DNA of 64,000 nucleotides from assembly GCA_037044975.1 (NCBI GenBank), contig JBAOIL010000030.1, positions 517,896-581,895 on the forward strand. The letters run 5' to 3'. Of the stretch, positions 18,647-27,556 are shown piece by piece. A model generated the notes under the pieces. That model saw nothing but the letters and a program-made list of their open reading frames with translations, had not been told where the DNA came from and made no database searches. Origin of the DNA: JADLHS01 sp020848635. Lineage in GTDB: Bacteria; Verrucomicrobiota; Verrucomicrobiia; Limisphaerales; JADLHS01. The stretch's first letter is position 1. Each line of letters opens with the position of its first letter. Both the position numbers and the translations under genes were made by a program.

Positions 18647-19171
18647 TTAATGTTGGATGTGTGAGGAGGGAGATTTCCTTGGGGCGTTGCAGCCGTTGGG
18701 ACACTGCCAGTAGATCGGCGGAAGTTTTCCACCGGGCAACTTCTTGGGTGACCACTCAGCGACGCATTTTGGGCAGGCAAGCACCGGTTTGCGGAAATCC
18801 ATCGGCACAACGCGTTTGCGCGCCATCCGCATGACGAATTCCATTTTGGATTTCGGCGCAGAGAAAAAATCAACCTGCGCATCCGGCCTTGCCTTTCCAA
18901 GCAAGGCGCAATAGCGCGAATGGTTCGCCGCCCGTTGGTTGCGGAGTCGCGCCAGGGCAAGGAGGTCGCGGAGTGACGCCTTTCTGTGCTTCGTTGCCCT
19001 GGTTTGTTCAACTACCGCCGATGAATCCGCCTCGCCTCTCGCGGTATTGTAGCGCGTTTGCAGTGCATCAATTTGGTTGAGCAGGCGAGCACCCTTAAGC
19101 ATGACGCGGAGTGACGCCGCCGTGTGTTGCGGCTTCGGGACTCTGGGTTTGGAGCGGGATGTCTTTTTCAT
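18647..19171 (-). CDS. Zinc-ribbon protein of the Mu-like cassette
   Basis: I choose ATG 19171 (174 residues) because it lies at the same place in a repeated leader as the start of the next gene. The first two thirds are basic and helical. The C-terminus has ACPKC and CPNGC, a four-cysteine zinc ribbon. Such proteins are common early phage genes that bind DNA or RNA polymerase; this role is inference. Confidence 0.6.
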   Translation of the reverse strand: MKKTSRSKPRVPKPQHTAASLRVMLKGARLLNQIDALQTRYNTARGEADSSAVVEQTRATKHRKASLRDLLALARLRNQRAANHSRYCALLGKARPDAQVDFFSAPKSKMEFVMRMARKRVVPMDFRKPVLACPKCVAEWSPKKLPGGKLPPIYWQCPNGCNAPRKSPSSHIQH

Positions 19172-19188
19172 TTTGCGCAGGTGTTTTT
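19165..19188 (-). promoter_or_regulatory. Repeated start-codon leader, copy 1
   Basis: This 24-base block surrounds the ATG at 19171. It is identical to the block at the start of the next gene downstream, including the first bases of coding sequence. Confidence 0.5.
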
Positions 19189-19196
19189 GTTGAGGT

Positions 19197-19421
19197 TTAT
19201 TGTTTCGGGATCGTCCCAGCATCGCGACTCAGGTGAGTCTCAATTTTTTGCAACTCCCGCAGCCGTTCCATGAGGGGTTTGGATTCCCGGCGATGCTCCA
19301 AAACGTACCAAAGGTGAATGCGACTACACCCCAGCAGCCGGGCATAGCGGACGATTCCGGGATGCTTCGTTGCGCCCCGGCCTCGTTTCTTGTCGCTAGC
19401 TTTCGTCCGTTCCAGTAACAT
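19197..19421 (-). CDS. Cro/Ner-like small HTH regulator
   Basis: This 74-residue product lies head to head with the repressor gene, like cro or ner in temperate and Mu-like phages. The centre (IVRYARLLGCSRIHLWYVLE) fits a HTH in which the second helix follows SRIHLWYV. It is the first gene of the leftward operon and likely tunes the shared operator region at 19437-19483. Confidence 0.55.
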   Translation of the reverse strand: MLLERTKASDKKRGRGATKHPGIVRYARLLGCSRIHLWYVLEHRRESKPLMERLRELQKIETHLSRDAGTIPKQ

Positions 19422-19436
19422 CGGTTTGAAGCGTAT

Positions 19437-19451
19437 TCTACGAATCGTAGA
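19437..19451. promoter_or_regulatory. Operator 1 of the Mu-like repressor
   Basis: TCTACGA-A-TCGTAGA is a perfect 15-bp palindrome between the divergent repressor and Cro-like genes. A second related site begins 32 bp to the right, about three helical turns away. Confidence 0.65.
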
Positions 19452-19468
19452 TGCGCAACAATTATTTT

Positions 19469-19483
19469 TCTACAGAACGTAGA
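19469..19483. promoter_or_regulatory. Operator 2 of the Mu-like repressor
   Basis: TCTACAGAACGTAGA has the same TCTAC/GTAGA arms and the same 15-bp length as operator 1, with a less symmetric centre. It lies just ahead of the repressor start at 19490, consistent with autoregulation. Confidence 0.6.
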
Positions 19484-19489
19484 GTTGCT

Positions 19490-20356
19490 ATGAAGCCAGA
19501 TGCGGCATTCGGAAACCGGCTCAAATCACGCTTGGAAGAAAAGGGCGTCGGCCAGGCGGAGCTGTGTGAAGCTCTAGGGCTAAGCCACGGTGCGGTCCAC
19601 CATTACTTAAAGGGGCGCGTTCCGCGCGGATACACTCTGGCAAAAATTGCCCGGTACCTACGCACCACTGCCGACGATCTTCTCGGTTTACAGGGGAGTT
19701 CCCAGGTGGAGCGGTTTGTTTTGTGGCCGCTTAAAGCCGCGCAAGAAAGTTTGGTGCGTATCTCGCAAGCAGTCGATCAAACGCACGGCAGCGGTTACTC
19801 ACGAAGGGTTCGTGATTTCGTAATTAAGGAGTTGTCTGATGCGGCTGGCAGCGTAGACCAGGCAGACCTGAAGCGCGGAAAACTCACGGTGCAAGTCGAA
19901 CACAAAACGGGTATTACTCCGAAAGGATTCCCGAGTTACGTTGATTTGGTGTCACCTGACTCCAAACGAAGCGCGGAAGCGTTTGTGCGATTCCTTGGCA
20001 ACATCGAGGAGCGCGAATTCCTCTTTGCCTGTATCGAACCGAAGTGGAGAACCCAAGAGTTTTTTGACCAGTTGATCACGACGTCTGCTTACGCACTTTG
20101 TCATGCGGGCTGTCAGATGATTGTCTTGATCCATGCCGACCAACAGGCGGAAGTCGAATTGCAAAGGCAGTTGGACCAGCTTGCTCTTGACGCGGTTGTT
20201 ACCGCACACGAAGATTTTCTTTTCGAACGCGACCGGCTGCGGATGTTTTACCCTAAGCTTTTTGACTTCGCTTCCGGCATTCTTCAGGGTGAACTGGCAC
20301 GCCGTCTCAAGTTGGATTACAAGCCGAAACGCGTATTTAAGCGCGCATCCAAGTGA
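19490..20356 (+). CDS. XRE-family repressor with uncharacterised C-terminal domain
   Basis: ATG 19490 is chosen over an upstream ATG at 19451 because the latter lies inside operator 1; this gives 288 residues. Residues about 8-70 are a XRE HTH (FGNRLKSRLEEKGVGQAELC then LGLSHGAVHHYLKG). Residues about 120-280 form an alpha/beta domain (EFLFACIEPKWRTQEFFDQL, ALCHAGCQMIVLIHADQQ) that is not the LexA/CI peptidase domain I would expect. Repression may therefore be relieved by some signal other than RecA. It reads away from the rest of the element. Confidence 0.7.
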   Translation: MKPDAAFGNRLKSRLEEKGVGQAELCEALGLSHGAVHHYLKGRVPRGYTLAKIARYLRTTADDLLGLQGSSQVERFVLWPLKAAQESLVRISQAVDQTHGSGYSRRVRDFVIKELSDAAGSVDQADLKRGKLTVQVEHKTGITPKGFPSYVDLVSPDSKRSAEAFVRFLGNIEEREFLFACIEPKWRTQEFFDQLITTSAYALCHAGCQMIVLIHADQQAEVELQRQLDQLALDAVVTAHEDFLFERDRLRMFYPKLFDFASGILQGELARRLKLDYKPKRVFKRASK

Positions 20357-20489
20357 GGCTCAGCCGGTCCTTGCCCGTCAGAAAACCCCTTCCACGCCTA
20401 GCTTCCACGGCTGTCCTGCCGTCCGGCCATTTTTCCTCAAGCTAGACAGATCGGCGGAAAACAGGTTCGCAGGGCGCACGTCCAATCTG

Positions 20490-20680
20490 CATTTGTTCGT
20501 TTTGGCCGTTCCAATGTCCAAAGATGCAAAGTCTTTGATTATCAACCCATTGCTTTCGGACATTGATTTGCACAAATAGGCTGCGGCGGTGAATCGTGGT
20601 AAATGTGCAAACGGAATGTCCGAACTTCACAAACCCCCTGTCAATCAAGGCGATTCATGGTGTTTCAAGGTGATTCAATC
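20490..20680. repeat. Right end of the Mu-like element with transposase-site-like repeats
   Basis: Three ATGTCC(A/G)AA cores lie at 20508-20520, 20555-20567 (inverted) and 20613-20624. The last two form the arms of an imperfect 21-bp inverted repeat (TTCGGACATT... and ...AATGTCCGAA). A block TTTGTTCGTTTTGG at 20492 matches the left end at 9815. Farther right, TCAAGG(C/T)GATTCA occurs twice (20645 and 20665), 20 bp apart. Confidence 0.5.
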
Positions 20681-20731
20681 CGCAATCATTTTGCACAATT
20701 GCGCGGCTGTTGCTCAGGCTGCTGTTCAGGA

Positions 20732-20808
20732 TGGTGCGCGAGGCGGGAGTTGAACCCACAACCTTCGGCTTCGGAGACCGACGCTCTATCCAGTTGAGCT
20801 ACTCGCGC
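20732..20808 (-). tRNA. tRNA-Arg(CCG)
   Basis: Read on the minus strand, the acceptor arms are GCGCGAG and CTCGCGC. The D arm is AGCTCAACTGGATAGAGC. The anticodon loop CTCCGAA gives anticodon CCG, and the T arm contains GGTTCAACTCC. The discriminator A is followed by an encoded CCA (20732-20734). The Mu-like element lies directly beyond its 3' end. Confidence 0.95.
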
Positions 20809-21145
20809 ATTACTGTCTCAACCTACCAACTGGTCGGCTCCGGCTCAATCGTTATCTGCGACCGCGATAACCGGGGTGCAAGTTGACACCGCCTTCCGGA
20901 ACGCTCGATTCATACGGCTGCGACCGGCAACGGTGCTCGCTTTGCCGCGTGAACGCGGCGGGTCCGCTGTCCTGCCGGTCGCCTGTCGGTGGCAAATGTC
21001 AGGAAGCGCTCATCGGTAAATTGACCGCACCAAAAGGATTGAACCTTCGCATCCAACTTCCTAGCCTGCCGCTATGACAACGACTATTCGACTTGGTGTT
21101 TTGCCACGCCGGCCATGGGATTCACCTCTCAACTAAGCTGAGCCC
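20809..21145. other. 337-base spacer, no gene seen
   Basis: This lies between tRNA-Arg and the ABC permease gene. Short frames here have no recognisable content, and I see no clear hairpin terminator. The region must hold the promoters of both neighbours, but no convincing -35/-10 pair stands out. Confidence 0.5.
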
Positions 21146-22117
21146 GTGGCTAATCGTCGTCAACAATTCGGAAAGCTGCTCAATTTCTTTGGCCCGATCT
21201 TGGGCCTGCTTTTTGTGGTGGGCGTGTTCTGCGCCAATAGCGAGGTGCGGCCCTACTTTCTCACCGGCGCCAACTTCAAAATCATCCTCACGCAAACCGT
21301 CATCGTCGCGATCTGTGGTCTGGGCATGACAATGATCATCGTGAGCGCGGGGATTGACCTGAGCGTTGGTTCGGTGGTGGCGCTGACGGGCGTCTTGGGG
21401 GCGACGCTCGCTTTGAGGAATGTCTCGCCGTGGCTGGTTGTCTTGCTGACGGTGGGGGCGGGTGGATTGATGGGTTTGATCAACGGCTCGATCATCGCGG
21501 GATTTCGGATGCTGCCGTTCATCGTCACGCTCGGTATGATGGGCGTTGCGCGAGGCGCGGCAAAGTGGCTGGCGGCGAATCAGGCCGTGAACTATCCCGA
21601 ATCACCGTTGAACAAAATCATGGCGCTCGAAGCCCCGGACCAGTTACTGCCCCTGCCTTGGGGTGTGTGGATTGCCATTGCGCTGGCGGTGACCATGGCC
21701 ATCGTAATGCGGCAAACGGTTTTCGGCCGCTACATCTTTGCCGTCGGTTCGAACGAAACCGCCGCCCGGCTTTCCGGCATTCGTGTGCGGTGGCACAAGG
21801 CTTTGATTTACGGGCTGGCCGGACTGTTTTTCGGTTTGGGCGGATTGATGCAACTCTCGCGGTTGACGCAGGGGGATCCTTCGGTGGCCATTGGGCTGGA
21901 ACTCGATGTGATTGCGGCGGTGGTGATTGGCGGGGCGAGCTTGAACGGTGGTAGCGGCAGCATTCTGGGTTCCATGGTCGGTGCGCTGATCATGGCCGTG
22001 TTGCGCAATGGTTCGAACCAGAGCGGTTGGCCGACGTACATGCAGGAAATCATCATCGGTCTGGTCATCATCCTCGCCGTCGGCCTCGACAAATTCCGCC
22101 AGCGCCGGGCGGATTGA
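21146..22117 (+). CDS. Sugar ABC transporter permease (RbsC-like)
   Basis: GTG 21146 gives 323 residues with about eight to ten membrane helices. The signature GMTMIIVSAGIDLSVGSVVA near residue 55 and GGSGSILGSMVGALIMAVL near the C-terminus define the ribose/galactose-type branch (BPD_transp_2). It should form the inner-membrane channel of a high-affinity sugar importer. No ATPase or periplasmic binding protein gene is adjacent within the window. Partners must be upstream of the Mu-like insertion or elsewhere. Confidence 0.85.
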   Translation: MANRRQQFGKLLNFFGPILGLLFVVGVFCANSEVRPYFLTGANFKIILTQTVIVAICGLGMTMIIVSAGIDLSVGSVVALTGVLGATLALRNVSPWLVVLLTVGAGGLMGLINGSIIAGFRMLPFIVTLGMMGVARGAAKWLAANQAVNYPESPLNKIMALEAPDQLLPLPWGVWIAIALAVTMAIVMRQTVFGRYIFAVGSNETAARLSGIRVRWHKALIYGLAGLFFGLGGLMQLSRLTQGDPSVAIGLELDVIAAVVIGGASLNGGSGSILGSMVGALIMAVLRNGSNQSGWPTYMQEIIIGLVIILAVGLDKFRQRRAD

Positions 22118-22221
22118 ATTGATTGCAACCAAGGCCGCGGTGGTTTTGCTGATTGCAACTTCCTCGTTTCCCCCCTAACGCTCCGGTCTGAATCAAGCTG
22201 GGGATCAAGAAACAAAGTCGC

Positions 22222-24093
22222 TTACTTTGCCCGGATGGTGCCCTGATTGGAGATGGGCATGAACACACCATTGCCGCAGTGGATGAGTTCCACGGCGGCG
22301 AGGCGTGCGCCGCGAAGGGAGCCGGCAGTGCCCGTCGTGGTCGTGGCTTGCGATGAGACGTAAATCTGGCTGGGATTGCCCACCGCCACGAGCGTACTGG
22401 CGTCCGAGGACATGGTGACCGCCGTCCAACTCACCGTGTTGGGTAGCGGCAGCCGTTGCACCCAGGACAGCCCGGAATCCTCGGAGAGATAAAGACCACC
22501 GAGGTTGTAGACCGCCGCCATTTGCGCGCCGTCTGCGGAGGAGGTGACAGAAGTCCACGCCAGGTTGAGCGCGCTGGTGGCGAACCAGTTCGTGCCAAAA
22601 TCGGTGGACACATAAATCGCGCCGCCGTTTTCCGCCGCCACCAGCCGGCTGCCGTCGCCGGACGATGCCACTGAAATCCAGTTGCGATTGCTCTCGCGCG
22701 GGGTCCAGTTCGTGCCGGAGTTGGAGGAAGTATAAAGTTGTCCGCCCTGGATGGCCGCCACCAGGTTCACGCCGTTGTCGGACGAGGCGACGGACGCCCA
22801 GTTTAAGTTGCCCGGGGTGCGTTGCGTCCAATTCGTGCCGGAATCGGAGGACGTGTAGAGCTGACCGCCAGCGAAACTCGCCACCAACTGCGCGCCGTTC
22901 AACGATGAGGCAATGGAACTCCAGTTCACGCTCCCGAAGCGCGGGGTCCAATTCGTGCCCGAGTCGGTGGAGGTATAAATGAACCCGCCGTTGACCGCCG
23001 CCGCCAATTTCACCCCATCGCCGGAGGACGCGACCGCCCGCCAGTTACGGCTGCTATCCCGCGCGGTCCAGTTCATGCCATAGTCGGTGGAGGTGTAAAT
23101 GAATCCGCCGTTGGCCGCGGCCAGCAGTTTGCTGCCGTCGGCGGAAGACGCTACGCCCCGCCAGGCGCGGCTGCTGTCGCGCAACGTCCAATTCTGCCCG
23201 AGACTGTCCAGCAACGTGCCGATGAGAATGGACTGCCCGGCGTTCTGTGCCACGACCCAGCCCCCGGCTCCGCTGCCGGAGACCCGCACGGTTTCCCCCA
23301 CGCGGATGTTGGCGGTGATTGGCAAGGTGACGACGACCGCCCTGGTTGGATTGGTGGCGAGATAACCCGTGTTCGCCAGGGCTTGAATGTTCGTGGCCGT
23401 GGGGATGACTTCAAAGATACGGCCCGGCACGTTGGTGAGCCCCTTGCCGTTGCCATTGAACTGTGTGGCCGTGATGCTACCAGCGAAGTTTGCGTTGTTG
23501 TTAAGTCTGGCAATATTCGCTGAAAGTCGCGCATCCGGCACCGTGCCCGTGAGACTAGCGGCGGGCAGATTGATGAGACCGTAGCCGCTGCCATTGAAAT
23601 TGGACGCGGTGACGCTCCGGGCAAAAATGGCGTTGCTGCTCAACAAGGCGACGTTGGTGGAGAGCTGGGTGTCGGGAATCTTGCCGGTGAGATTGGTGGC
23701 CGCGAAGCTGCCGCTGAAGTTGGCCGCGCGGATGGCGTAGGGTGTGGGGGTCAATGCCTGCCGGGGCGTGAGCGTGGTGTAATTCGTGTCCCCCGGACCA
23801 TGGACGGCAATTTCCAGCCAGCGCGGGTTGCCGCTGAAAACCGCACTTCCAAAATCGAGCGTCGCCGTGAACAACCCGTTAGTCACGGGGGCGGCCAGGT
23901 TTGTCTGCGTAATGCCGTATTGGATGCCCGCCGTCGCGGCGTCAAACAGGCTGAATTGCAGGTCAAATTGTCCGGTGGCGGGCGTGCCGCCGAGATTCAG
24001 CCGGCCTTGATACGTGAACGCATTAGTGGATTGTGCGTGGGCGGCCACGCTCAACCAACCAAGCCACAAAACAGTCAAGAGCTTCTTATGCAC
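22222..24093 (-). CDS. Secreted seven-bladed Asp-box propeller protein
   Basis: The 623-residue product begins with a signal peptide ending VAAHAQ. Residues about 22-110 (FTYQGRLNLGGTPATGQFDL) resemble the N-terminal module of cell-surface or fibre proteins. Two repeats of about 45 residues follow (NGSGYGLINLPAASLTGTVP and NGNGKGLTNVPG). The rest has six to seven repeats of about 43 residues, each with an Asp-box-like YTSTDSGTNW turn. It may be a sialidase-like or YCF48-like beta-propeller. No catalytic triad is evident, so carbohydrate or surface binding is more likely than hydrolysis. Confidence 0.7.
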   Translation of the reverse strand: MHKKLLTVLWLGWLSVAAHAQSTNAFTYQGRLNLGGTPATGQFDLQFSLFDAATAGIQYGITQTNLAAPVTNGLFTATLDFGSAVFSGNPRWLEIAVHGPGDTNYTTLTPRQALTPTPYAIRAANFSGSFAATNLTGKIPDTQLSTNVALLSSNAIFARSVTASNFNGSGYGLINLPAASLTGTVPDARLSANIARLNNNANFAGSITATQFNGNGKGLTNVPGRIFEVIPTATNIQALANTGYLATNPTRAVVVTLPITANIRVGETVRVSGSGAGGWVVAQNAGQSILIGTLLDSLGQNWTLRDSSRAWRGVASSADGSKLLAAANGGFIYTSTDYGMNWTARDSSRNWRAVASSGDGVKLAAAVNGGFIYTSTDSGTNWTPRFGSVNWSSIASSLNGAQLVASFAGGQLYTSSDSGTNWTQRTPGNLNWASVASSDNGVNLVAAIQGGQLYTSSNSGTNWTPRESNRNWISVASSGDGSRLVAAENGGAIYVSTDFGTNWFATSALNLAWTSVTSSADGAQMAAVYNLGGLYLSEDSGLSWVQRLPLPNTVSWTAVTMSSDASTLVAVGNPSQIYVSSQATTTTGTAGSLRGARLAAVELIHCGNGVFMPISNQGTIRAK

Positions 24094-24348
24094 CTGGGTA
24101 GTTTATCACAACGCCCGGTGTGGACAAGATGCAAGCGGTGGCCGGATGGATTGAGGGGCGAACAGCCCGTCTGCCATCGCGGTCGGGTGGCCTGCCGTCT
24201 GGAATCAATGCCGGGGAACTTCTTTACCCTTACCCGCTCCCCAGCTTTGCTCGGAGCCGCATCGGGGTTAAGGTAAGCGACAACGCTGGCCGGCACGGCG
24301 CAAACGGCGTCTCGACAACGCGCCAATTCTTTTTACGCTGGCGGCATT

Positions 24349-25461
<1,113 letters not shown>

Positions 25462-25498
25462 TCGCTCTCCTCAAATTCGCGGTAGGCCGAAGCTCTTG

Positions 25499-26278
25499 AT
25501 GAAAGTCTGTAAGGTCAACCGGCGGCGCTTTATTCTCGCCGGACTGCTGTTGTCGCCCTGCATGTTATATGCGGATGCCCGGTGGATTGAACCAAGTTGG
25601 CTGAAAGTTCGCCGACTTCGATTGGCAAAGGAGAAACCTTCCCACCGGCTTATTCACTTTACCGATCTGCATCACAAAGGAGACCGCGCCTATGGTGAAG
25701 CCATGGTGAAGACCATCAACTCGCTCTCGCCGGATTTCGTCTGCTTCACGGGTGACCTGATTGAGGACGGAGCGCATTTGGCGGAAGCCTTGGAAATTCT
25801 TTCGGAAATCAAGTCGCCGTTGTATGGCGTACCCGGAAATCACGATTACTGGAGCAAGGTGCCGTTTGACGGCATAACGAAGATTTTTGCGGCCACGGGT
25901 GGAGGGTGGTTGCTGGATCAGCAAGTCCGAACGCAGGACGGCAAGGTCAATATAATCGGCGCAAGTTGCTTGAGCGCAACCCAGCCACCGATGCCGGCAG
26001 TGCCAGGGGTGAAAAACATCTTTCTCATGCACTATCCCGCGTGGGTCAAAAAACTCGGCCACCATAGATATGACGTCTTGCTTGCGGGCCATTCGCACGG
26101 CGGTCAGGTGCGGATTCCGTTTTATGGTCCGGTCGTCGTCCCGTTCGGCGTGGATGAGTTCGATCTGGGACTCTTTCAAACCCCTTGTGGCCCGCTATAC
26201 GTAGGCTCAGGGATTGGCTGGTTTCTCTGGCCCATGCGCTTTCGTTGCCGTCCAGAAATTACGGTAATTGAAATCTGA
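25499..26278 (+). CDS. Exported calcineurin-like metallophosphoesterase
   Basis: ATG 25499 is preferred to the TTG one codon before it, giving 259 residues. An N-terminal signal (RRRFILAGLLLSPCMLYADA) is followed by the metallophosphoesterase motifs in order: HFTDLHH, FTGDLIEDG, VPGNHDYW and LLAGHSHGGQVRIP. The layout is that of YkuE-type phosphoesterases, which are membrane or periplasmic enzymes. The substrate may be a lipid or nucleotide phosphodiester. Confidence 0.85.
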   Translation: MKVCKVNRRRFILAGLLLSPCMLYADARWIEPSWLKVRRLRLAKEKPSHRLIHFTDLHHKGDRAYGEAMVKTINSLSPDFVCFTGDLIEDGAHLAEALEILSEIKSPLYGVPGNHDYWSKVPFDGITKIFAATGGGWLLDQQVRTQDGKVNIIGASCLSATQPPMPAVPGVKNIFLMHYPAWVKKLGHHRYDVLLAGHSHGGQVRIPFYGPVVVPFGVDEFDLGLFQTPCGPLYVGSGIGWFLWPMRFRCRPEITVIEI

Positions 26279-26308
26279 TGCGCGGCTTGCTAACCCTTCA
26301 CTGGTCAA

Positions 26309-27190
26309 ATGTCCGATTCAATCTCAAAACTCCAGATGGCCGCGCCGGAATCGGCGGAACTCATCGCGAAACGGCTCGAACGCGAGCAGACTACTGCGAA
26401 TCGCGAGCGCGAGTTCGGCTTGGAGCAATCGCTCGCACCCTTTCGCGTCGGTTCGGTCAAGGCGCTCAACACGGTGCCGCTGACGCGGGGACTCGAAGAC
26501 CAAGTCAGCTACGCCACGCCAGCCGTGCTCGCCGAACGGCTGCGCCGCGATGAACTTGATGCCGCCCTCGTCAGCGTGGTCGAACCGCTGCTGAACGACC
26601 GCTACGACATGCTCGACGGTGTCGCTGTGGCGTCCTTGGGGGAAGTCCGCAGCGTATTCCTCGCGCACCGAGAACCGCTGGAACAAGTCTGCGAAGTTTT
26701 CTGTGACCCGGCTTCGCTGACGAGCGTGCTGCTGCTGAAAGTGCTCCTGGCCGAACGCGGATTAAAGCCGGAGTTCAAACCGCTAGAAAGCTATGCCGCC
26801 GCCAAGGAGAAGGATTTCGTCCTGCTCATCGGCGACACGGCGCTGGATTTCGCCCTGGCGCCGCATGACCACGAGATCCTGGATCTGGGCACGGCGTGGT
26901 TTGAACTGACGGCATTGCCCTTCGTGTTTGCCGTCTGGGCGCTGCGCCGCGGGATTGAGAACCGGGAATTACGCCGCCAGTTGCGCGAAGCGAAAGATTT
27001 TGGCATGGACACGCTCGATCACATTATTCACAGCCGGACGGAATACACGGAAGATTTTCGTAAGGACTACTTTGGCTGGCATCTGCACTATCACCTTGGC
27101 GCGGATGAGAAGCGCGGCATCGCGAAATTCATGGAGCTGCTGCGCAAACACGGTTTCGGGCCGGTGTTCGAGCCGAAGTTTGTCTGGTGA
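26309..27190 (+). CDS. mqnA: Chorismate dehydratase MqnA, futalosine pathway
   Basis: The 293-residue protein contains FRVGSVKALNTVPLTRGLED near residue 45, the MqnA opening that usually stands at the N-terminus. It continues with AERLRRDELDAALVSVVEPL and VAVASLGEVRSVFLAHREPL. MqnA removes water from chorismate to make 3-enolpyruvyl-benzoate for menaquinone by the futalosine route. About 45 extra residues precede the core, rich in Glu and Arg; a later start could not be chosen because no ATG or GTG fits. MqnD is a paralogue, but the chorismate-type motif order favours MqnA. Confidence 0.75.
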   Translation: MSDSISKLQMAAPESAELIAKRLEREQTTANREREFGLEQSLAPFRVGSVKALNTVPLTRGLEDQVSYATPAVLAERLRRDELDAALVSVVEPLLNDRYDMLDGVAVASLGEVRSVFLAHREPLEQVCEVFCDPASLTSVLLLKVLLAERGLKPEFKPLESYAAAKEKDFVLLIGDTALDFALAPHDHEILDLGTAWFELTALPFVFAVWALRRGIENRELRRQLREAKDFGMDTLDHIIHSRTEYTEDFRKDYFGWHLHYHLGADEKRGIAKFMELLRKHGFGPVFEPKFVW

Positions 27191-27266
27191 GCGCACCCAG
27201 TTTTGACTGCGAAGAATTGTTTCGCTTGAGCCGGGCTGGAATGCTGGCTAGGATGGGCGAATGGAA

Positions 27267-27341
27267 GGCGGGGTAGCCAAGTGGTAAGGCACGGCTCTGC
27301 AAAAGCTGCATTCGTCGGTTCGATTCCGACCCTCGCCTCCA
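27267..27341 (+). tRNA. tRNA-Cys(GCA), attachment site of the integrative element
   Basis: The acceptor arms are GGCGGGG and CCTCGCC. The anticodon loop CTGCAAA gives GCA, and the T arm is GTCGG-TTCGATT-CCGAC. The discriminator T is followed by encoded CCA (27339-27341). The tyrosine recombinase gene begins 216 bases downstream and reads into the element, the usual arrangement for integration in a tRNA 3' end. Confidence 0.95.
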
Positions 27342-27347
27342 ACTCCA

Positions 27348-27365
27348 AGCTGTTGCAAAACAGCT
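27348..27365. promoter_or_regulatory. Hairpin just inside the left attachment site
   Basis: AGCTGTT-GCAA-AACAGCT is a perfect 7-bp stem six bases after the tRNA CCA. It could be the recombinase core or a tRNA transcript end signal; no T-run follows. Confidence 0.45.
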
Positions 27366-27556
27366 AGTTGCAGATTCCAGAGGAGGCCAGTGCCAGTGAA
27401 AGTGCCAGTGAAATCAATACCGGGCTACTGACTCAACCACTACTCCGGTATTACTCGGCAATCACTCGCGACGACGGGATTCGCCGCCCGTCTGGTGTGG
27501 CTGACACACCAAAGGCCGCGTTCAACTTCATAGCTTCGGACAAAAAATCTGAACCT

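Larger units (their letters stand above)
9813..20640. mobile_element. Mu-like transposable element with a capsid-like gene
   Basis: The segment holds MuA- and MuB-type genes at the left, a divergent repressor/Cro pair at the right, and a coupled cassette of small genes plus an HK97-fold capsid-like gene between. The ends are inferred from a motif with core ATGTCC(A/G)AA. It occurs once near the left (9832-9845) and three times near the right (20508-20520, 20555-20567 inverted, 20613-20624). The exact terminal bases and the target duplication are not visible to me. The element lies immediately 3' of tRNA-Arg. No terminase, portal, protease or tail genes are present, so it is not a complete Mu-like phage. 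Confidence 0.65.

Noticed and set aside
9899..20738. GATGGTGCG at 9899-9907 and 20730-20738 as att duplication of the tRNA-Arg end
   Set aside because: Nine bases are too few given the window searched, and a MuA-type element makes only a short target duplication, not a tRNA repeat.
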